Positions 56,019-64,000 of a stretch of 64,000 nucleotides of DNA are shown here, in pieces. Position 1 is the stretch's first letter. Each line of letters starts with the position of its first letter. The stretch spans positions 56,429,980 to 56,493,979 of the forward strand of contig NC_068575.1 of NCBI RefSeq assembly GCF_025698545.1, written 5' to 3'. This stretch comes from Gossypium raimondii. Taxonomy: Eukaryota; Streptophyta; Magnoliopsida; Malvales; Malvaceae. The position numbers and the translations under genes are program-made. The notes under the pieces are model-generated. The model was not told the DNA's origin and ran no database searches. It saw nothing but the letters and a program-made list of their open reading frames with translations.

Positions 56019-56618
56019 ACTATCCATATTATATCGGTACTTTCGAATGTTTTGATTTTGGTTATAATGGCATGTATAGGTATTTTGTTTAATGTTTGCC
56101 TATGTAATTTGTTGAGATTTGCCACTTATTTTGGCTTGTTTTGGATGCCTAATTATGACTTGTTGATATGTATAATATTGATTGTAGGTTGACACAAAAT
56201 TGGGTGAAAAATATGGCTTGTAAAATGACCAATTTTTATCCACACGGGCGTGTGTTTCAACCGTGTGTGACACACGGCCAGGTGACACTGTTGTGTCTCA
56301 TGACCGTGTGAGTCACATGACCTAGTCACACGGCCGTGTGACCCCTGCAGTGTTGAAAATTTTAAATATTTTTGAAAAACTTTCTGAGTTTCTGATTTAG
56401 TCCCGATTTGTTTCTGATGCGTAATTTCGGCCTCGAGGGCTCATATAAGGGACAATATGTATGATTTTGATTGGTGTTTGGACATGAATACTATATGATA
56501 TGAAATGTTTGCATTTTCAGTCTGTTTGATTTGTAAACTCTGGTAATGCTCTGTAACCCTGTTCTGGTAACGCTCTGTAACCCTGTTCTGGCAACAGATT
56601 CAGGTTAGGGGTGTTATA
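56019..56618. mobile_element. LTR fragment B, related to the LTR at 32022
   Basis: Matches 33840-34865: TGGCATGTATAGGTATTTTG, the TTGACACAAAATTGGGTGAAAAATATGGCTTG block, CACACGG repeats, and the end CAGGTTAGGGGTGTTATA. Only the 3' 600 bp is present. The perfect palindrome CACACGGCCGTGTG is at 56327-56340. Confidence 0.7.
56540..56587. repeat. 24-bp tandem duplication near LTR end
   Basis: Two adjacent copies of CTGGTAAnGCTCTGTAACCC plus TGTT, differing at one base (T/C). Confidence 0.9.
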
Positions 56619-58961
56619 GTAATATTTTGTTATCTCTTTACACTGTTTTCTTCACCAAAAAAAATATAAAATTAATTGTGACAAGCTCATGAAAAAAGAA
56701 ATTAATGGTAAGAAATGTAAAATAATTAATTTTTTCTCTCTTCTTTAATTGTACTACAAGTCAATTCCTAAAATGTAAAATTAATTTTGACAAGCTTCGA
56801 GGAAAGGAATTAAAAAATTAAAAATTAAAAAGAAAATTGACTAACAAAAGAAAAAAAACTATTACAATTGCCAAATCTTTACATAAAAAATTTTGGCTGC
56901 ACCACTTTAATTGTGACTGCTAACTCTATTTTTTTTTGGGATATTTGAAAAATCTATCTGCAATTACTTTCCTTTCACATAAAGCTTGACACTGTCGTTA
57001 TAACATATTATAGTTTTTTTTTCATATTACTATTTTTCAGATAGAAAATTATATTTCCTTTACCACTATCACCCTCTTCTTTAAAAAAAAAAAAATCTTT
57101 CATTCTCATCTTCACCGGCAGAACATAATTTGAGAATCAAGAAACTCCAACAATGCAAAGTTGAATCAGCGTATCCCCACCACTGACCAAATAATCTGAA
57201 TCATAGTGTTGGGATTGAAAATCATCGAAAAATCCTCCATTGTTGTCGATGATGACACAATGTAAAGAATTAGTAGACCTATTTTTTTGCTTTTTTTTTT
57301 CCTTTCAAATATTTTTTACAAAAATCAACAAAAAAAAATCACTTCTGGTGCCGCCGACGTGAAAAATATTTTTTCCCTTTTCTTTAAGCCCGGAATACTC
57401 GTATTTATTGCGAATATTTTTAAAAAATACATACCGGTGTCGTCTGACACAGTGACGATACTAATAAAATTATTATTTTTATATAACTTGTAATGATGGT
57501 TGAACGATTGAGTGAAAATTTAAGAGTACCACTTGATACGTCAATGACACTGAGTGTACATTGTTCATTTTACCTATTTTCATAAATAATTTATAATATA
57601 CGTATTTTAGTAATTAAATTTTTTCTCACATTATCGAGATAAAAAATCCTTTCATGGATAAGGAAGTGAGCATAGCCTCTTCTAAAATCCAGTCTAGATT
57701 TTTCTGTGCTTTTTATTGTATATTCATAAAATTACCAATTTATTGATTCATTTATTACAAATGATTTTCTAAGGAATTAATGTGTATCGCCTCATATGGC
57801 ATATGTTAAAATAGTAAATTCTAAATACAAATATATATAATATGAGAGGTAGGAAGTAGATTCACATATTTTAAACAATAAAAGCTTTAATCACCTTTTT
57901 TTCTATAAATTGAGGACAATACAAATATATATATATATATTGAAAAGTCTAAATACAAAAATTTTACAGATGTTAATCAATGCTTTAATAAAAATTTTAA
58001 AGTATATATTATTATTGTATCAATAAAGTCATTCCATGAACCTACCTTTAATTTAGGCATTAATAAAACATTGAACATATTTAAAATATAAGAATCAAAT
58101 TACAAATATAAATACAGTTATAGCATAGACAACTTAAATTTGGTCGTGTTAAAAGAACATATAAAATTATTAAAATTGAGAACAGTTTTTTAATACATCA
58201 AATCCTATAAATTCTTAAAATAAAGGATCTATTTGATAAAATAATGATATTTTGATCATTTATTAAAGTATTTTGAAATTTGAGAATTAATTTAAAATTT
58301 AGGTAAGATTTTGAGATGTTTAACATTAAATATGATTTATTATACTATGCTGAATTTAACGGAGCAACTACTCTCTTTCTTTAAAAGAAAATTATGATTT
58401 GGTCTTCGTTTACAGAAAATTAGAAAAAGGAAAAAAGGAAAACGTCAAAACGACGTCGATGAATAAGCATGGTAACATAGATATATACTGCAGGAGAAAA
58501 AACAGGGAGTTAAAAGGCTTCCGTAGTAAGTTTCTAGATTTATCGAATAGCGATCGTGGCTGTAGGAGATGAGACAAAGGACACTCCTGTCATTTGAAGA
58601 AACTGCCGAGCAGTCCACTTCACGACCAATTGCCGGAATCTAAGTGCACCGCAAATAAAGAAGGAAAAAGTTAAAACACTGTTTCGGTAACTTTTGAAAA
58701 TTTAAACTTCAAAATGGGGCCCGTGGAGGATGAATCCGTGCTAAGCCTCAGACCGTCTTTGTCTCATTCCCAAACACAGTGGGCCCCCCTCCCTCCCTCC
58801 CTCCCTCCACCCATAATCGCTTTGTTTTGAACTTCGAATTCACCGTATCACGAACCCACGCCAAAACTTAGTCACTGTAACTCTGTAACCATTGAACTTC
58901 AAAGCAAGCTATAACTCAAAAAGTTAAAAAAACAAAAAACAAAAAAGAAGGGGAAAAAGTG
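56619..58961. other. intergenic and kinesin promoter/5' UTR
   Basis: AT-rich, no gene supported. A (CCCT)n tract at about 58786-58808 lies some 160 bp before the kinesin start codon, probably in its promoter or leader. Confidence 0.45.
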
Positions 58962-61900
58962 ATGGCTTCCAATGGTTACAGAAATGGTACGGGTACCAAC
59001 AAGGGAGCTATTAAGCCCCCCGCTTCATCTAATATCAGATCATCTTCATTCAAATCAAGGCTTCCTCCTTCATCCAATCACTCGACGGGATCTGCTCTTC
59101 GCCGGACTAGCTCTGCCTCTTTCACCACCGCCGCTGGAGGTGACGGCGGTTAGTCTTTCAATTATTTCCTGTAATTGATTCCATAGTGCTATACCAAGTA
59201 AATGATTTATTGTGCTCGGTTTTTTCTCTATAGTGCCCGGAAGAGTTCGAGTAGCCGTTAGATTAAGGCCGCGAAATGCAGAAGAGTCGACTGCCGATGC
59301 AGATTTTGCCGATTGCGTTGAACTCCAACCCGAGGTAAAAAAAGAAAAAAACCTAAAATATTGAAGTTCTCAATTTCATTTTGTTGCTCTTACTCAGGAC
59401 GGTTATTAGTGATTTTTTTTTTCTTTTTTACATTTATTGTTTTATTAATAAATTTTGTTTTACTTATAGCTTAAGAGGCTTAAACTTAGGAAGAACAATT
59501 GGGAATCAGAAACCTACGAGTTTGATGAAGTGCTTACCGAGTTTGCTTCTCAAAAACGTGTCTACGAAGTTGTTGCTAAACCTGTTGTGGAGGTCTGTTT
59601 CATTTCAAATGTTTTCTTAATTTTACAATACAATGCCATTAAATTATGCACGTTTAGTGCTTAGTGTTTTGCCCCTATATCATTTTTGCTTTGGTTTTTG
59701 CAGAGTGTTCTGGATGGTTATAATGGTACAGTTATGGCTTATGGTCAGACTGGAACTGGGAAAACTTTCACTCTTGGACGATTGGGTGAGGAAGATACAT
59801 CCGCTCGTGGAATAATGGTTCGTTCAATGGAGGAGATTTTAGCTAATGTTTCTCCAGAAACAGATTCCATCTTTGTTTCTTATTTGCAGGTTGATAGACT
59901 CATGAATTTTATTCTGTAATCTGTGTGATGCTTAGTTCTGAAAATTAATTGAATGTAATTTCTTTGGTGGTATCATGTTTGTCCAACTGTGCTATTTTAT
60001 ATAAAATGCTTCTTGGATTTTAAAATTTTTTATTGTTTCCTTACAGTTTATATGCTCTGATTTTTTTGTTAGACTTTCTGCTTTTGTGTTTCCTCAGTAA
60101 GAACTTTTACTAGTTTGTTTCCAATGTTTCCTTGTAGCTTTACATGGAGACCATCCAGGATCTCCTTGATCCGGCAAATGATAATATTTCCATTGTGGAA
60201 GATCCCAGAACTGGAGATGTGTCCTTACCGGGGGCAACTCATGTAGAAATTAAGGATGAGCCGAGTTTTTTGGAGCTACTGAGGTTAGGGGAAGCTCATC
60301 GAATTGCTGCAAATACTAAGTTGAATACTGAATCTTCTCGCAGTCATGCCATATTGATGGTGACTAATTTTTCATTTCTGCTTCCGAATTTATGCACCAC
60401 ATTTTATTACCTACCTGTAGTTATTTATGCAGTTGTATTATCCTTTAGTGAAATAATATATATTCAACCATGTTACTGCAGGTACATGTTAAGAGATCAG
60501 TCTTGGGAGAAGAAGTTGCCATTCCAAGTGAATCAGACAAGTCTTCTCACTTTGTCAAACCTCCAAAGCCTCTTGTCCGGAAAAGCAAGCTAGTATTGGT
60601 AGATTTGGCAGGCTCAGAGCGTGTTCAAAAGTCAGGTGCTTATCTTTTCTTCCCCTCCAGTGGCAAATCGGTTGCATGCTGCATATCAAAGAGCATTTTC
60701 ATTTTTTGCCACCTAAGATTTTTAAGCATTGCATCACATATATATATCTTTGGCAAAGAAGTTATATTTCCTATCCAACCTATATATACCTGTATACTTT
60801 CTTAAGTGCTAGTGCTGGCGTTATTTATGAGTTGGATCCGGTTGGTAGATGATGAGTTTGATTCTCTTTGCTTCTGGCAGGAAGTGAGGGACACATGTTG
60901 GAAGAAGCTAAGTCTATTAACCTGTCACTGAGTGCTTTGGGAAAGTGTATTAATGCTTTAGCAGAGAATAGCGCTCATGTGCCCATTCGTGATTCAAAAC
61001 TTACGAGGCTACTCAGAGATTCTTTCGGAGGTAAGTCATCTTTTATGTTAATTTAAGTTGGCATGTGCCCGGGCTACATTTTAACCTAACTAAGCTATTA
61101 TGGAGAAGATGTTTATGATCTAAATTTTTATATATTTCTTTAGGAGTTTTATATCTGGAGTTGAGTGTTTTTGAGTTATTATGAGATAGATTCTATGTAT
61201 TGCAGGTACTGCCAGGACCTCATTAATTGTTACAATTGGCCCTTCCCCACGACATCGAGGAGAGACTGCAAGTACGATATTGTTTGGTCAAAGGGTGAGT
61301 TCTTACACCAAAATGGGCTCAAACTATAATCTATCATGTGTTTGCTATAAGTAATATCTGCTTTCAAACAACTCATGATTATAAAGTGAAGGCACTTGGC
61401 AAGATGCATCCTAGTTATATTTAAGCTTCTCTTCGTTGTTTGACACTTTTCTTTCATCTGTCCATTTCTTCATGTCTCGTGTAACATAGTCTCTAAATTA
61501 TGTAAAAGTAAGATGCTATTACCTTGCTAACTCCATTATGCACAGGCAATGAAGGTGGAGAATATGTTGAGAATAAAGGAAGAGTTTGATTATAAAAGTT
61601 TGGCTAGAAGGCTTGAAATACAGCTGGACAAGCTCATTGCAGAAAATGAAAGGCAACAGAAGGCTTTTGATGACGAAGTTGAAAGAATAAACTTAGAAGC
61701 ACAAAACCGTGTCTCTGAGGTTGAGAGAAATTTCACAGATGCCTTAGAGGTTAGTTCAGCAATTCATCACTCCCCCTGATGCGTGATTCTATAACCTCAT
61801 GTTTTTATATTTTCCATTATTCATTCTTAAACAGTTATTTGCTTGAGAATGTGATATATTGATATTGAATATCTGGTTGCTCCTTTTACAGAAGGAACGA

Positions 61901-64000
61901 CTAAAGTGCCAGATGGAATATATGGAATCAGTTAAGAAGCTGGAGGAAAAGATGATAGAAAATCAACAGAAGCATCAGCATGATGGCTTCATGAAGGACA
62001 AATGTAATTGGGAGGTACTTTGCATCAAGAACCATATCTTGTTTCATGTTAAGTTTATCAGGTGAATTCATGGCTAGCCAGTTGGGAACTTGTCTTGATG
62101 ACATTTATGATCTTTCTTGGATATAACAGCATTAAGGAATTGTGCATTATTTTCCTAACTTATCATGACATATTTTTCTTGTGTTTAAGTTTCACTTTAG
62201 ATATGTAGTAGCATGCCCATTGTTGAGCCATGTTTTTTCTAATTTTCTTGTATATGTGGCTTAAAGTTTCTTCCATCAGTCAGATTTTTGTCCCATACAG
62301 TGGCAATCACCTCTCAAAGCTATTTCTGCGAACTCAAGTTCAAAGTTCTCTATTTCGCATGAGTTTATTGGAAGATGTGATTAATTCAAACTTTATTCTT
62401 TTAGTGTTATCAATGTTTGAAATACGTATTTATGGCTTGTTGGTGATTTGTTTGGCATTCAACATAATGGTAAAAAGACTCTGTTTTTAATAATGGTGTA
62501 CACATATTAGTTGCATGATGGTCAAGTATAATTTCCTTGTACGAACTCAGTTGCCATTACTAGGTGGTGTACACAGTATTTTAGTCCATCTTGTGTTGTC
62601 TTTTGTTAACATCTTTCATCTTCATCATAATTTTTAGGGGCCTGGATTTTCTGAGGACATTGCTGAGGTAAAAAAACTGTTAGAGAAAGAAACACATATG
62701 AGAAAGGAAGCTGAAAAGGAGGTCAACAAACTTAAAAGTCAACTAGGACAGCACATGGATGCCGGGGTATACTTACTATTCCAAAAATGAATACGTTTAT
62801 ACCAATTTCTGAGCTTCTATTGATATCGGTTATATGAGGATTAATTTGTTGTTTTAGGCAGGTGGAGATGCTGAAATCTTAAAGCTTCAAATAGCTCTGG
62901 AGGATGAGGTTCATCAGAAAAAGAAGCTTGAAGAAGAAATAATAATACTAAGAAGTCAGATGTTACAACTGACTTTTGAAGCCGACCAGGTATTTGGTGT
63001 TATGCATGCATTTCATGCTATTGTTAGATTCTCTTTCTGAATACAATTGACCTCCTGATATATATAATTCGAAGCTTTGTTGAGTATTTGAGCTTTCCAC
63101 AGTTGGCTTCTCTCATCAACATTATGATCTAGTATCTGGTCTCGATGTCAAAAACTTGCATCATATTAAAAGGAGCTCCTTGTATTTTTATAAATTTTCT
63201 GCTTGCATTGAACTTAGCTTAGAAAGACTAGATCTTCTATTTGATGGTTTTTCCTTTATGTGCTTGACTGAAAATTTTGGTGCATTTAATATCATCTTTG
63301 AGACTTAGCATCCTTGGCATTCAAACTCAAGCACACCTTTATGCTGATATCTTTTTTATTTTACATATGTAGATGAGAAGGTGTCTTGCAAGAGGTGGAT
63401 CTGGAAATGCTTATCCCGGTTTAGATTCTCCAATGTCTCAAGTTAGGGACTCTTTGAGTGGACATAAGACACCAGTTTCTGCACTATTTGATCAAGGTCA
63501 TAAATTATGTTATTTTTCTAAAATATTGCTTGAACTGTTTTTTTCCCATGAATTTCTTATTTTCCTTTTATCAATTTATCAGTTGGAGTGCAAAAGATAT
63601 TGGATTTGCTTGAGTCAGAAGATGCTAATGTACGCATTCATGCTGTAAAAGTAGTGGCAAACCTAGCTGCTGAAGGTGAGCAAAAGCTTTGGTGTCTTGT
63701 GTCCTTGCTAAGGTACTGTGTATAGATAGCTGATGGTTAGAAGTCTGTTCATCTTGTAATCTGTCTTTTGGAAAAGTTGCTTGTAGACCTTGGGTGCTAA
63801 TTGCTTATACTCATGTTATGGAGTGCTTTGGGTAAAACTAATTTGAATGTTTAAGCATTAAAATCAGTATTGGACCACTTTATTACCTTGTTTGTTGTTG
63901 CTTTCTCAGCTTCAGTATTCTGCTTGTGTTGGTTGGCCAAGCTAATATTTCCATCTCTTTTTGTTTGAAAAGGCTTCTTCTTTACCCTTTTATAGAAGTT
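58962..64000 (+). CDS. armadillo-repeat kinesin (KIN-U / ARK type), 5' part
   Basis: Fourteen exons visible: 58962-59148, 59234-59334, 59470-59592, 59704-59889, 60138-60359, 60482-60635, 60881-61030, 61206-61294, 61546-61749, 61892-62014, 62638-62766, 62858-62989, 63373-63496, 63583-63675; about 672 residues in frame, then the gene leaves the window. A Ser/Arg-rich N terminus precedes the motor (from about residue 65): P-loop GQTGTGKT near 151-158, switch [10 protein letters not shown] near 261-269, switch [10 protein letters not shown] near 312-319. Coiled coil ([20 protein letters not shown]) follows. [20 protein letters not shown] begins armadillo repeats, the defining feature of this plant-specific group, which acts on microtubules in root hairs and other tip or cell growth (family knowledge). 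Which of KIN-UA/UB/UC is not settled. Confidence 0.93.

Noticed and set aside
1-64000. tRNA or rRNA genes
   Set aside because: No cloverleaf-like sequence or rRNA motif noticed by eye; only the tRNA-complementary primer site of the copia element was seen. A tRNAscan-SE run would settle it.

Overview
The window is plant nuclear DNA. Genes have many short GT-AG introns, intergenic DNA is AT-rich and full of LTR retrotransposons, Mutator-like elements and MITEs, and the proteins are plant families (growth-regulating factor, LITTLE ZIPPER, fasciclin-like arabinogalactan protein, CYP704, armadillo-repeat kinesin). The LTR types, with CACACGGCCGTGTG-type repeats and ends like GGGTTAGGGGTGTTACA, point to cotton (Gossypium) or a close Malvaceae relative. 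That assignment is from memory of such repeats and was not checked.

Layout. 1-12.3 kb is repeat territory: a 2.7-kb solo LTR with a perfect 5-bp target duplication, then a Ty1/copia element (4197-12324) whose integrase is split by another 3.5-kb solo-LTR-like insertion. 13.0-21.0 kb holds two intact minus-strand CYP704 cytochrome P450 genes separated by 4 kb of MITEs. 21.9-23.6 kb is a cluster of inverted-repeat elements. 24.4-26.6 kb is a GRF9-type growth-regulating factor (minus strand, two WRC domains, a miR396 site). 27.2-37.1 kb is one large decayed Mutator-like element with long terminal inverted repeats, a perfect 9-bp target duplication, a broken transposase and a broken plant-mobile-domain gene, itself interrupted by a solo LTR. 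38.6-39.9 kb is an FLA gene, 41.1-45.9 kb a 13-exon FHA/coiled-coil gene, 47.7-51.1 kb a decayed minus-strand copia element, 52.7-53.1 kb a LITTLE ZIPPER gene, 53.7-56.6 kb a mosaic of element fragments with an exon-like gene scrap, and 59.0 kb to the end the 5' two-thirds or so of an armadillo-repeat kinesin gene that runs off the window.

The genes do not form a pathway. From memory of Arabidopsis, the gene order CYP704 - GRF9 - FLA - FHA protein - ZPR matches the At2g45510-At2g45450 block, so this is probably a conserved ancestral gene block inflated by transposons. I did not find a clearly new biological system. The most informative signals are the nested insertions with readable target duplications, stop codons in the copia element that all fit cytosine deamination, and the large Mutator-like element carrying a plant mobile domain.
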